64,000 nt of DNA from Bradyrhizobium_A sp052115025 (GTDB taxonomy: Bacteria; Pseudomonadota; Alphaproteobacteria; Rhizobiales; Xanthobacteraceae): positions 1-64,000 of the forward strand of contig NZ_JBFRFW010000009.1 of NCBI RefSeq assembly GCF_052115025.1. The letters run 5' to 3'. Numbering within the stretch: position 1 is the first letter of the stretch; each line of letters opens with the position of its first letter. The position numbers and the translations under genes were made by a program. Below are positions 9,853 to 18,273 of this stretch, in pieces. A model generated the notes under the pieces. It made no database searches. It saw only the letters and a list, made by a program, of their open reading frames with translations, and was not told the origin of the DNA.

Positions 9853-11729
9853 CCGTCGCCGAGCGGGTGCCGGACGCGCATGCGAGCGCGATTGCCGGCG
9901 GCGGCGCAGCGTGGCTGCGCGACATCGAGAACGGCCTGTCGCTGGTCGTCGCCGTTCTCGCCGGCGCGCTGGTGGTGGCCGAAAGCATCATTCTGCTCGC
10001 AGGGATCGTCGCGCGCTATGTCTTCCATGCGCCGCTGCTGTGGTCGGACGAACTGGCGTCGATCCTGTTCAGCTGGCTCGCCCTGCTTGGCGCGGCGATG
10101 GCATTTCGCCGCGGTGAGCACATGCGCATGACCGCGGTGATCGCCCGTGTACCGCCGTCGCTGCGCCAGTTCCTCGATGTGCTGGCGACGGCGCTCGCCA
10201 CCGCCTTTGTGATTGTGATCCTTCCGGCGGCAGTCGAGCTCGCGCAGGAGGAGGCGCTGATGCTGACCCCGGCGCTGGAGATCTCCGGTGCCTGGCGCGC
10301 CGCGGCGCTGCCGGTCGGCGCCGCCGTGATGGCGGCGTTCGGCGTGCTGCGCCTTGCCCAGACGGCGGATCGGCGCCGTGCTGTGACCGCCGTGCTGGTC
10401 ACGGTCGCCGCGGTGCTGCTGGTCGGCGCCTGTGCGCCGCTGTTCGCCGGCCTCGGTTATTTCAACCTGCTGATCTTCTTCGTCGGCTTCGTGTTCGTGA
10501 TGGTGTTCGCAGGCGTGCCCATCGCCTTCGCGTTCGGCCTTGCCACCTTCGGCTACGTCTCGGTCGCCACCCATGCGCCGATGCTGGTGGTGGTGAGCCG
10601 TATCAACGAGGGCATGGGGCATCTCATCCTGCTGTCGGTGCCGCTGTTCGTTCTGCTCGGCATGATGATCGAGATGACCGGGATGGCGCGCGCCATGGTC
10701 CAGTTCCTCGCGAGCCTGCTCGGCCATGTCCGCGGCGGGCTGTCCTACGTGCTGGTCGGCGCGATGTATCTGGTGTCCGGCATCTCGGGCGCCAAGGCGG
10801 CCGACATGGCGGCGGTGGCGCCGGTGCTGTTTCCGGAGATGACGGCGCGCGGCGCCAAGCCCGGCGACCTGGTGGCGCTGCTCGCGGCGACCGGCGCACA
10901 GACCGAAACCGTGCCACCGAGCCTTGTGCTGATCACCCTCGGCTCGGTCACCGGCATCTCGATCGCCGCGCTGTTCACCGGCGGGCTGCTGCCGGCACTG
11001 GTGCTGGCGGTGACGCTGTGTCTGACCGTCGCCTGGCGCTATCGCCGCGAAGATCTGTCCGGCATCGTCCGGCCGACGTGGCGGCACATTGGGCGGGCCT
11101 TCCTGGTCGCGCTGCCGGCGCTTGCGCTGCCGTTCGTGATCCGCGCCGCGGTGATGGAAGGCATTGCCACCGCCACCGAGGTCTCGACGATCGGCATCGT
11201 CTATGCGGCGCTGGTCGGCGTCCTGATCTACCGCCAGTTCGACTGGCGGAAGCTGCTGCCGAAGCTCGTGGAGACCGCGGTGCTGTCCGGCGCCATCCTG
11301 TTCATCATCGGCACCGCCACTGCGATGGGCTGGGCGCTGACCCAGTCGGGCTTTTCGCAGACGCTGACGAAGGCGATGGCAGGCCTGTCCGGCGGCGCCG
11401 CGGTGTTCATGGCGGTGTCGGTGCTGGTATTCATCGTGCTCGGCAGCGTGCTGGAGGGCATTCCGGCGATCGTGCTGTTCGGGCCGCTGCTGTTTCCGGT
11501 GGCGCGGCAGCTCGGCATTCACGAGGTGCACTACGCCATGGTCGCCATTCTCGCGATGGGGCTTGGTCTGTTCGCGCCGCCGTTCGGCGTCGGTTACTAC
11601 GCCGCCTGCGCCATCGGGCGCGTCAATCCGGATGAAGGCATGCGGCCGATCTGGGGCTATCTGCTGGCGCTACTTGCAGGCACCGTGCTGGTCGCCAGCG
11701 TGCCGTGGATCTCCATCGGCTTCCTGTGA
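9849..11729 (+). CDS. dctQM: TRAP transporter permease, fused small (DctQ) and large (DctM) subunits
   Basis: Single 626-residue membrane protein made of a DctQ part (four helices, about residues 1-170, with SDELASILFSWLALLGAAMAFRRGEHMRM) and a DctM part (about 195-626, many helices, with VFAGVPIAFAFG, SVPLFVLLGMMIEMTGMA, SGISGAKAADMAAVAP and LFAPPFGVGYY). It drives Na+- or proton-coupled uptake of the acid bound by the DctP protein. The fusion is a known variant. Start at 9849 overlaps the preceding stop, so translation is coupled. Confidence 0.93.
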   Translation: MTVAERVPDAHASAIAGGGAAWLRDIENGLSLVVAVLAGALVVAESIILLAGIVARYVFHAPLLWSDELASILFSWLALLGAAMAFRRGEHMRMTAVIARVPPSLRQFLDVLATALATAFVIVILPAAVELAQEEALMLTPALEISGAWRAAALPVGAAVMAAFGVLRLAQTADRRRAVTAVLVTVAAVLLVGACAPLFAGLGYFNLLIFFVGFVFVMVFAGVPIAFAFGLATFGYVSVATHAPMLVVVSRINEGMGHLILLSVPLFVLLGMMIEMTGMARAMVQFLASLLGHVRGGLSYVLVGAMYLVSGISGAKAADMAAVAPVLFPEMTARGAKPGDLVALLAATGAQTETVPPSLVLITLGSVTGISIAALFTGGLLPALVLAVTLCLTVAWRYRREDLSGIVRPTWRHIGRAFLVALPALALPFVIRAAVMEGIATATEVSTIGIVYAALVGVLIYRQFDWRKLLPKLVETAVLSGAILFIIGTATAMGWALTQSGFSQTLTKAMAGLSGGAAVFMAVSVLVFIVLGSVLEGIPAIVLFGPLLFPVARQLGIHEVHYAMVAILAMGLGLFAPPFGVGYYAACAIGRVNPDEGMRPIWGYLLALLAGTVLVASVPWISIGFL

Positions 11730-11741
11730 GGTGGGGCGCTC

Positions 11742-12776
11742 ATGAGCGATGACAAGCAGCAGACGCCGACACGGCGCTGGGTCAACCGGCCCGAGGGCTC
11801 CAACTGGGGCGAGTTCGGTGACGACGACCAGCTCGGTCGTCTCAATCTCATCACCGCGCACAAGGTGCGCGAGGGACTTGCCGAGGCACGAGAAGGTCTG
11901 ACCTTCTGCCTCAGCCTGCCGCTGGACTATCCGGGAGGACGGGCGCTCGCGCCGCATCGCTTCCCGCCACGGCGGATGTCGACCGAACGGCGCGGCGAGC
12001 GCTTCTTCAATTATCGCTTCGCGCATGAGGGGGCGCAGTTCTGCGACTGCGGTTGTGACGATGCGGTGTTGCTGTGCACCCAGTACTCGACCCAGTGGGA
12101 CAGCCTCGCCCATATCGGTGCGCTGTTCGACGCCGATGGCGACGGCGTCGCCGAGCCGGTCTATTATAACGGGTACCGTGCGGAGACGGATGTCGTGGCA
12201 CCGGAGAACGCAACGGTCGCGAGCGCGCTCGGCGTTGAACGCATGGCGGAGCGCTGCATCCAGGGCCGCGGCGTCCTGGTCGATCTCGCACATCACTTCG
12301 GGCGGGCGCGGACGCTCGTCGGCTATGACGACCTGATGCGCGTGATGGAGGCCGACCGCGTCGAGGTCGGGGGCGGCGACATCCTCTGCCTGCACACCGG
12401 TTTTGCCGACGTGGTGCTGGAGATGAATCGCAACCCCGATCCCACGGTGTTGCACAACGCGTGTACCGCTCTGGACGGTGCGGATGCACGGCTGCTGCAG
12501 TGGATCACCGACAGCGGCGTCGCCGCCATCGCCGCCGACAACTATGCCGTCGAGGCGATTCCGGCGCGCGGGCCGGAGCAGGGCGCGCGGCCGTTCGTGC
12601 CGCTGCACCATCACTGCCTGTTCAAGCTCGGCGTGCCGCTCGGCGAGCTGTGGTACCTCGGCGCGCTCGGCCGCTGGCTCAGGGAGCATCGCCGCTCGCG
12701 CTTCCTGCTCACCGCGCCGCCGCTGCGGCTGCCCGGCGCGGTGGGGTCTCCGGTCACGCCCGTGGCGACGGTTTAG
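11742..12776 (+). CDS. Cyclase family protein (PF04199-like metal hydrolase)
   Basis: A 344-residue member of the kynurenine-formamidase/cyclase hydrolase fold, which hydrolyses amides, lactones or ring ketones with a bound metal. Visible family strings are WGEFGDDDQLGRLNLIT, QYSTQWDSLAHIGALFD and LVDLAHHFGRARTL. The usual HxGTHxD metal motif is replaced by DSLAHIGALFD, as in a large subgroup of uncharacterised members. It is the fourth gene of the TRAP operon, 12 bases after the permease. Its likely role is ring opening or deacylation of the imported substrate or an early product. Exact reaction not known. Confidence 0.8.
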   Translation: MSDDKQQTPTRRWVNRPEGSNWGEFGDDDQLGRLNLITAHKVREGLAEAREGLTFCLSLPLDYPGGRALAPHRFPPRRMSTERRGERFFNYRFAHEGAQFCDCGCDDAVLLCTQYSTQWDSLAHIGALFDADGDGVAEPVYYNGYRAETDVVAPENATVASALGVERMAERCIQGRGVLVDLAHHFGRARTLVGYDDLMRVMEADRVEVGGGDILCLHTGFADVVLEMNRNPDPTVLHNACTALDGADARLLQWITDSGVAAIAADNYAVEAIPARGPEQGARPFVPLHHHCLFKLGVPLGELWYLGALGRWLREHRRSRFLLTAPPLRLPGAVGSPVTPVATV

Positions 12777-12779
12777 ACC

Positions 12780-13649
12780 ATGACGGGGCTGGTGCTCGAC
12801 AGCATTACCGAGCTGCCGCCGTGCATTGCCGGCCGTGCGGTCGTCGCGGCGTCCCATGGCGGTATCTATTCGGCCCGCTGCGCGCTCGCCGCCGCGGCCG
12901 GTGGTGTGATCCTCTGTGACGCCGGCATCGGCCGCGAGCAGGCCGGCGTTGCCGGCCTCGCGCTGCTCGATGTCCATGGCGTGCCGGCTGCGGCCGTCAG
13001 CCACGCCTCGGCGCGGATCGGCGACGGCGCCGATTGCCTCGCGCGCGGCGTGCTGTCGGTGGCGAACGGGGCGGCGCGGCGGCTCGGCCTTGGCGAGGGC
13101 ATGCGGGCCGCCGAGGCGCTTGTCCGTTTGCAGGATGCGCTGCCGCCGTCTGTGGCAGCGGTGCGCCCGACGGACAGCGGCGTGCGACGGATCAACGGCG
13201 GCCCCGGCGGCGGGGCAGCACAGGCGCGGTGCGCGATCGCCGATTTCCTGCCGGTGCCGGTGGTGACGATCGATTCCAACTCGCTGGTCACGGCGGCGGA
13301 TGCCGATGCCATCGTGCTGACTGGCTCGCACGGCGGACTGCTCGGTGGCCGTCGCGGTTCGGCGATCAAGCACCGTGTCTTCGCCGTGGTCTACAACGAC
13401 GCCGATGTCGGCGTCGACGGCGCCGGCATCTCCCGCCTCGGCGCGCTCGATGCGCTCGGCATTCCTGCCGCCACCGTCAGCGCGTGGAGCGCCCGCATCG
13501 GTGACGGACGTTCGACCCTCGCCGACGGCTTCATCACCCATGTCAACCGCAGTGCCGCCGCGATCGGCGGCGAGCGCGGCATTTCGAGTCCGGCGTTCGT
13601 CAGCCGCCTTGCCGCGGTCTGGATCGATGCAAGGAGGAATGGCGCGTGA
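12780..13649 (+). CDS. Unrecognised protein made of two repeated domains
   Basis: A 289-residue product built from a duplication. The N-half runs ASHGGIYSARCALAAAAG...GVAGLALLDVHGVPAAAVSHASARIGDG. The C-half runs GSHGGLLGGRRGSA...DGAGISRLGALDALGIPAATVSAWSARIGDG. Shared positions include SHGG, an acidic/asparagine-rich VVYNDADVG-type strand, LLD..G.PAA.VS..SARIGDG, and a late N..A. Small-residue-rich alpha/beta composition suggests a Rossmann-like soluble fold. No signal peptide or membrane segment. It begins four bases after the cyclase stop and ends in a GTGA overlap with the next start, so it belongs to the TRAP operon. Invariant SHGG and RIGDG suggest a phosphate- or metal-binding site, but I recognise no family. 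Confidence 0.75.
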   Translation: MTGLVLDSITELPPCIAGRAVVAASHGGIYSARCALAAAAGGVILCDAGIGREQAGVAGLALLDVHGVPAAAVSHASARIGDGADCLARGVLSVANGAARRLGLGEGMRAAEALVRLQDALPPSVAAVRPTDSGVRRINGGPGGGAAQARCAIADFLPVPVVTIDSNSLVTAADADAIVLTGSHGGLLGGRRGSAIKHRVFAVVYNDADVGVDGAGISRLGALDALGIPAATVSAWSARIGDGRSTLADGFITHVNRSAAAIGGERGISSPAFVSRLAAVWIDARRNGA

Positions 13650-13789
13650 ATGTCACCTGCGTGTCCGGCAATGCCGCCTCCGGTGCTGTGAAACCCGCAT
13701 CCCGGCGCGAATGCTGCCCGGCCTCGACAGCCGGCCGTTCAAGGCGACCAGGGGCGATCGGCAGATGTGAGGCCGGCCGCCCCTTGTGA
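13646..13789 (+). pseudogene. Start of a lost operon gene (truncated ORF)
   Basis: AAGGAGG (13631-13637) lies eight bases before a GTG that overlaps the preceding TGA in the classic four-base GTGA arrangement, so translation surely starts here. However, the frame runs only 47 codons (MNVTCVSGNAASGAV...) and turns basic and proline/arginine-rich after about 15 residues, as if it enters non-coding DNA. I read this as the 5' end of a deleted or frameshifted fifth gene of the TRAP operon. A genuine short protein cannot be excluded. Confidence 0.45.
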
Positions 13790-13820
13790 GGCCGAGGTCC
13801 GCCGCCGGGCGGCCGCCTTC

Positions 13821-13834
13821 TTGATCTGCCTCAA
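13821..13834 (+). promoter_or_regulatory. FNR/FixK box before mlaE
   Basis: TTGATCTGCCTCAA matches TTGA-N6-TCAA. Its centre is 73 bases before the mlaE GTG. CTATCG-like sequence near 13862 could serve as -10. Marks the boundary between the IclR-controlled island and the low-oxygen genes. Confidence 0.55.
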
Positions 13835-13900
13835 GGGACTGCGCGCGCCGTCGTGCTCTGCCTATCGTGCAGTGTCGTGACATGCACGGAGGCTTTCCGC

Positions 13901-15034
13901 GTGACAGTCGCACCGGTTCTGAATGCGACCAGCATCGGCGATCGGCTGGAACTGCGTCCCGCTGGCGCGTGGACGGTCGCGCAAGTGGATGTTCTGGAAG
14001 CGCTGTCCGGCGCAATGAGCCTGCGGATCCGGCAGGCGCAGGCCGTCGAGGTCGACATGAGCGGGGTGTCGGAGATCGACACCCTCGGCGCCTGGCTGCT
14101 CGAGCGGGCGTCGCGGCAGGCGACGCGGCCGGAGGCGGCGCGGATCGTCGGCGTCGCCGACCGCCATGCCGGGCTGATCGCCCAGGTGCAGCGGGTCAAC
14201 CGGCGCAAGGTGATGGCGCCGCGGCCACCGAATGCCCTGATGCAGCGCCTCGACCAGATCGGCCGCTCCACCTTCACCGCCGCGGAGGGCGGCGTCGTGT
14301 TCCTGGAGATGCTGGGAGCGCTCGGCGATGCGCTGCTGCGTGTGTTGCGCCGCCCGAGCCGGCTGCGCGGCACCTCGCTCGTCTATCACCTGCACCGGGT
14401 CGGCTGGCAGGCCATTCCCATCGTTGCCCTCATCACCTTCCTGATCGGCGCGATCATCGCCCAGCAGGGCATCTTTCATTTCCGCAAGTTCGGCGCCGAC
14501 GCCTATGTGGTCGACATGGTCGGCATCCTGGTGCTGCGCGAGATCGGCGTGCTGATCGTGGCGATCATGGTGGCGGGCCGCTCCGGCAGTGCCTACACCG
14601 CCGAACTCGGCTCGATGAAGATGCGTGAGGAGATCGACGCGCTCTCCACCATGGGGCTCGATCCCGTCGAGGTGCTGATCCTGCCGCGGGTCGCCGCGCT
14701 GGTGTGCGCACTGCCGATTCTCACCTTTATCGGCGCGATGGCGGCGCTGTATGGCGGCCTCCTCGTCAGCTGGCTCTATGGCGGGATGACTCCCGCGATC
14801 TTCATCGCGCGGCTGCGCGAAGCCATCTCGGTGACCCATTTCGAGGTCGGCATGATCAAGGCGCCGTTCATGGCGCTCGCGATCGGCATCATCGCCAGCA
14901 GCGAAGGGCTGCGGGTCAAGGGCAGCGCGGAATCGCTGGGCCGCCAGACCACGACCTCGGTGGTCAAGTCGATCTTCCTGGTGATCGTGCTCGACGGCGT
15001 GTTCGCCGTGTTCTTCGCCTCGATCGGCATGTGA
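13901..15034 (+). CDS. mlaE: Lipid ABC transporter permease with fused STAS domain (MlaE with MlaB part)
   Basis: A 377-residue inner-membrane permease of the MCE/Mla system, which moves phospholipids between inner and outer membranes. Residues about 5-90 form a STAS domain (VEVDMSGVSEIDTLGAWLLERA), the job done by separate MlaB in E. coli. The remainder is MlaE, with the strings GAIIAQQGIFHFRKFGADAYVVDMVGILVLREIG and AGRSGSAYTAELGSMKMREEIDAL. The GTG start at 13901 follows CGGAGG. First of three tightly packed genes, with a FixK box upstream. Confidence 0.93.
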   Translation: MTVAPVLNATSIGDRLELRPAGAWTVAQVDVLEALSGAMSLRIRQAQAVEVDMSGVSEIDTLGAWLLERASRQATRPEAARIVGVADRHAGLIAQVQRVNRRKVMAPRPPNALMQRLDQIGRSTFTAAEGGVVFLEMLGALGDALLRVLRRPSRLRGTSLVYHLHRVGWQAIPIVALITFLIGAIIAQQGIFHFRKFGADAYVVDMVGILVLREIGVLIVAIMVAGRSGSAYTAELGSMKMREEIDALSTMGLDPVEVLILPRVAALVCALPILTFIGAMAALYGGLLVSWLYGGMTPAIFIARLREAISVTHFEVGMIKAPFMALAIGIIASSEGLRVKGSAESLGRQTTTSVVKSIFLVIVLDGVFAVFFASIGM

Positions 15035-15036
15035 CC

Positions 15037-15804
15037 ATGGCAAACGCTGCAGCCAGCCCCGCGATCCGCATTCAGGATCTCACCGTCGGCTTCGGCCGGC
15101 ACATGGTGCTCGACCGCCTGTCGCTCGATGTGCGGCGCGGGGAGATCCTCGGCCTTGTCGGCGCGTCCGGCGGCGGCAAGTCGGTGCTGATGCGCACCAT
15201 CATCGGGTTGCTGCGGCCGCGCGCGGGGGCCATCGAGGTGATGGGCCAGCCGCTCCGTCGCAACGGTGACAGCGAGGGGACGCGGCGAGGCATCCTGTTT
15301 CAGCAGGGCGCGCTGTTCTCGTCGTTGACGGTGCGCCAGAACGTCCAGTTTCCGCTGCGCGAGGCGGTGCGGATGTCGGAGCCGCTGATGGACGAGATCG
15401 CCACCGCCAAGCTGGAGATGGTCGGGCTGCGGGCCGAGGACGGCGACAAATATCCGTCCGAGCTGTCCGGCGGCATGACCAAGCGCGTGGCGCTCGCGCG
15501 TGCGCTGGCGCTCGATCCCCCCATCGTGTTTCTCGACGAGCCGACCTCGGGTCTCGACCCGATCGCGGCCGGCGAGTTCGACGCCCTGATCAAGACCTTG
15601 CAGCAGACCCTGGGGCTGACCGTGTTCATGGTGACGCACGATCTCGCCAGCCTGCGCACGGTGTGCGACCGCATCGCCGCGCTTGCGGATGGCCGGATCG
15701 TGGCGGTCGGCGATATCGATGTTCTGCTGCGGTCCGATCATCCCTGGGTGTCGGCCTATTTCCACGGCAAGCGGTCCCAGATGATGCAACCGGGAGTGAG
15801 CTAG
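15037..15804 (+). CDS. mlaF: Lipid ABC transporter ATPase
   Basis: A 255-residue ATPase energising the MlaE permease. Walker A GASGGGKS, signature LSGGMTKRVALARALA and Walker B IVFLDEPTSGLDP are intact, and the LSGGM form (methionine rather than glutamine) is typical of MlaF. Starts two bases after the mlaE stop. Confidence 0.95.
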   Translation: MANAAASPAIRIQDLTVGFGRHMVLDRLSLDVRRGEILGLVGASGGGKSVLMRTIIGLLRPRAGAIEVMGQPLRRNGDSEGTRRGILFQQGALFSSLTVRQNVQFPLREAVRMSEPLMDEIATAKLEMVGLRAEDGDKYPSELSGGMTKRVALARALALDPPIVFLDEPTSGLDPIAAGEFDALIKTLQQTLGLTVFMVTHDLASLRTVCDRIAALADGRIVAVGDIDVLLRSDHPWVSAYFHGKRSQMMQPGVS

Positions 15805-15806
15805 GC

Positions 15807-16934
15807 ATGGAAACCCGCGCGCCCTTCGCCGTCGTCGGCGCCTTCGTTCTGGCCGCGATCGTGGCCGTGTTCGGCTTCGTCTACTGGATGCACAGTGCCG
15901 GCGGCATCGGCACGCGCACGACCTATCAGGTTCAGTTTCACGGTCCTGTTCCCGGCCTGCTGGTCGGGGCGGCGGTCTTGTTCAACGGCATCCGGGTGGG
16001 CGAGGTGACCGGTCTTTCGCTGGCGGCGGATGATCCGCAGCGGGTCGATGCCGTGATCGCGGTCGGAGCCGGCACTCCGGTCCGCAGCGACACCCGGGTG
16101 GGCCTCGAGTTTCAGGGGCTCACCGGCGTGCCGGTGGTTGCGCTCCAGGGCGGCAAGGAGCGCGGCGCGGCTAGTGCGGTGACGACGCTGGTGGCGGATG
16201 CCGATGTCGGCCAGAGCATGACGGAGGCGGCGCGCAATGCCTTGAAGCGGGTCGACACCGTGCTGGCGGACAATGCCGAGCCGTTGCAGAGCACCATCGC
16301 CAACCTGAAAACCTTCACCGACGGCCTCGCCCGCAACACCGAGCGGATCGACGGCATCCTGACCGGGCTGCAGCGCATGGTTGGCGGCGGAGCGCCTGCG
16401 ACGCCGAAGCTGACCTACGATCTGGCCGTGCCGACGACGTTTGCTCCCCAGCGCGGCGGCCTCAAGGGACGCTGGACCATTCCCGAGCCGACCGGCGTGC
16501 TGATGCTCGACACACGGCGGCTCCTGGTCGAACCGTCCGGCGAGCATCCGGCGTTCGATGACGCGCAATGGGCCGACAACATACCGAAGCTGCTGCAGGA
16601 GAAGCTGATCGAGAGTTTCGAGAACTTCGACCTTGGCCATGCGCCGCTGCGGGCGTCCGACGAGCCGCCCGACCATCAGCTGATGATCGGCCTGCGCCGC
16701 TTCCAGGTGACGCTCGAGCCGGCCGCGGCCGCGGAGATCGCCTTCTCGGCCCGTCTTGTCGCGCGCGACGGCCGGGTCGTGGCGTCCCGCCTGTTCCAGG
16801 GCAGCCGGCCCCTGGCGCGGCCCGACGCCGCCGCAGCGGTGGCCGCATTCGGCGAGGTTTTTCAGGAACTGGCGCGGATCCTCGTCGAGTGGATGGCGCA
16901 GGCGCCCGTGCCGGAGGGCTCCGGCAAGGGTTAG
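15807..16934 (+). CDS. mlaD: MlaD/MCE lipid-binding protein fused to a PqiC-like auxiliary domain
   Basis: A 375-residue protein anchored by an N-terminal membrane helix (about 5-28). An MCE domain follows (about 38-120, with PGLLVGAAVLFNGIRVGEV and PVVALQGG), then a helical linker, then a C-terminal domain from about residue 200 resembling the ABC_trans_aux/PqiC lipoprotein fold (YDLAVPTTF...GVLMLDTRRLLVEPSG...FDDAQWADNIPKLLQEKLIESFE). MCE proteins form hexameric lipid conduits. In E. coli the PqiC part is a separate outer-membrane lipoprotein, so this fusion would tie the MCE ring to its partner. Starts two bases after mlaF. Genes for MlaC and MlaA are not seen. Confidence 0.88.
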   Translation: METRAPFAVVGAFVLAAIVAVFGFVYWMHSAGGIGTRTTYQVQFHGPVPGLLVGAAVLFNGIRVGEVTGLSLAADDPQRVDAVIAVGAGTPVRSDTRVGLEFQGLTGVPVVALQGGKERGAASAVTTLVADADVGQSMTEAARNALKRVDTVLADNAEPLQSTIANLKTFTDGLARNTERIDGILTGLQRMVGGGAPATPKLTYDLAVPTTFAPQRGGLKGRWTIPEPTGVLMLDTRRLLVEPSGEHPAFDDAQWADNIPKLLQEKLIESFENFDLGHAPLRASDEPPDHQLMIGLRRFQVTLEPAAAAEIAFSARLVARDGRVVASRLFQGSRPLARPDAAAAVAAFGEVFQELARILVEWMAQAPVPEGSGKG

Positions 16935-16958
16935 CGGGCAAGGGTTCGCGTCCGAATC

Positions 16959-16972
16959 TTGATCCTGGTCAA
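16959..16972 (+). promoter_or_regulatory. FNR/FixK box before the K+ channel gene
   Basis: TTGATCCTGGTCAA, centre 16965.5. Activation from -41.5 would start transcription near 17007, just ahead of GAAGGAG at 17006-17012. This favours the ATG at 17029 over the GTG at 16993. Confidence 0.6.
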
Positions 16973-17028
16973 TCCACCGGGTTCCAGGCTGGGTGAAAAG
17001 ATGCGCGAAGGAGAGCCTGGTCCATCAG

Positions 17029-18240
17029 ATGACGCAGATCGTGCAGACCGTCCGCGCCTATCTTCATGACGCGCTGGAGAGTTCGCCCCGCCAGGTGCGG
17101 GGCGGTCTCCTGGTCAGCCGGTCGATCGAGTTGATGATCGTCCTCAGCCTGACCGCGACCGTGCTCGACACGGTGCCGGCGCTGCATCAGGCCTATGGCG
17201 CGCTGTTCGACGGCATCGAGGACCTCAGCCTTGCGGTCTTCACCCTCGAATATGCGCTGCGGATCTGGATCGCGCCCCAGCAGGACATCCAGCACGGCCG
17301 CTCCGCCGCCGCGGCACGGCTGTCCTACATGCGCAGCCCGCAGGGATTGCTCGACCTTGCGGCCATCCTGCCGCTGTGGATCGCCCTGTTGGGCTTCCGT
17401 GAGCTGCAGATCCTGATCGTTCTGCGGGTGCTGCGGATCTTCAAGTTTAACCGCTACTCATCCGGCATGAGCTCGCTGCTCGACGTGCTGTGGAGCGAGC
17501 GACGGGCGCTCGGCGGCTGCCTGGTGATCCTGATGTGCGCCACGCTGCTGTCGGCGAGCGCCATGCATGTCATCGAAGGGGCGGTTCAGCCCGAGAAGTT
17601 CGGCACCATTCCGGATGCGATGTGGTGGGCGATCGTCACGCTCAGCACGATCGGTTATGGCGACGTGGTGCCGCTCACGGTGGCCGGCAAGATCGTCGCG
17701 GCGATGACCATCGTCAGCGGCCTGGTCATGATCGCGCTGCCGGTCGGCATCGTCGCGACGGCGTTTTCCGACGTGATCCATCGCCGCGATTTCATCGTCA
17801 CCTGGAGCATGGTGGCGCGGGTGCCGCTGTTCTCGCACCTCACGGCGGGCGATATCGTCCATATCATGCAACTGCTGCGGGCCCAGCAGTTCGACCGCGG
17901 CGAGACCATCCTGCGACGTGGTGACCTGGCGCACGCCATGTATTTCATCGCCGAGGGCGAGGTCGAGATCGAGCTGGCGCCGGATGGCAACGGCCGGCGG
18001 GTGCGGCTCGGCCCCGGGCATTTTTTCGGCGAGCGGGCGGTGCTGAAGAAGACCCGGCGCACTGCGACCGTCACCGCCGTCTCCCGCACGCGCCTCCTGA
18101 GCCTGGATGCCGCTGACCTGCGCGGGCTGATCGCGCGCGATGGGTCGATCGCCGCCCATATCAACAAGGTGGCGCTGAGCCGCGGCGCCCGCCACGCGCC
18201 GATTCCGGCGACCGAACTGGAAGACAGCGATATCGGCTGA
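17029..18240 (+). CDS. Cyclic nucleotide-gated potassium channel (MlotiK1 type)
   Basis: A 403-residue ion channel. It has six membrane segments, with an S4 region lacking most regular arginines (LIVLRVLRIFKFNRY), the selectivity filter TIGYGD, and a C-terminal cyclic-nucleotide-binding domain containing the phosphate-binding cassette FFGERAVLKKTRRTATV. It would pass K+ on cAMP binding in the inner membrane. A GTG at 16993 would add 12 residues. The ATG is preferred for consistency with the promoter box, though its ribosome site (GAAGGAGAG) is about 15 bases away. Rhodopseudomonas and Mesorhizobium homologues are structurally studied channels. Confidence 0.92.
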   Translation: MTQIVQTVRAYLHDALESSPRQVRGGLLVSRSIELMIVLSLTATVLDTVPALHQAYGALFDGIEDLSLAVFTLEYALRIWIAPQQDIQHGRSAAAARLSYMRSPQGLLDLAAILPLWIALLGFRELQILIVLRVLRIFKFNRYSSGMSSLLDVLWSERRALGGCLVILMCATLLSASAMHVIEGAVQPEKFGTIPDAMWWAIVTLSTIGYGDVVPLTVAGKIVAAMTIVSGLVMIALPVGIVATAFSDVIHRRDFIVTWSMVARVPLFSHLTAGDIVHIMQLLRAQQFDRGETILRRGDLAHAMYFIAEGEVEIELAPDGNGRRVRLGPGHFFGERAVLKKTRRTATVTAVSRTRLLSLDAADLRGLIARDGSIAAHINKVALSRGARHAPIPATELEDSDIG

Positions 18241-18273
18241 GGCCGCACGCGCCGGACGACACGAGGCGATCAG

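Noticed and set aside
9774..11531. 585-codon minus-strand frame opposite the TRAP permease
   Set aside because: Dominated by His, Arg, Gln and Asp in the mirror pattern of membrane-helix codons; no start signal and no protein-like hydrophobicity.
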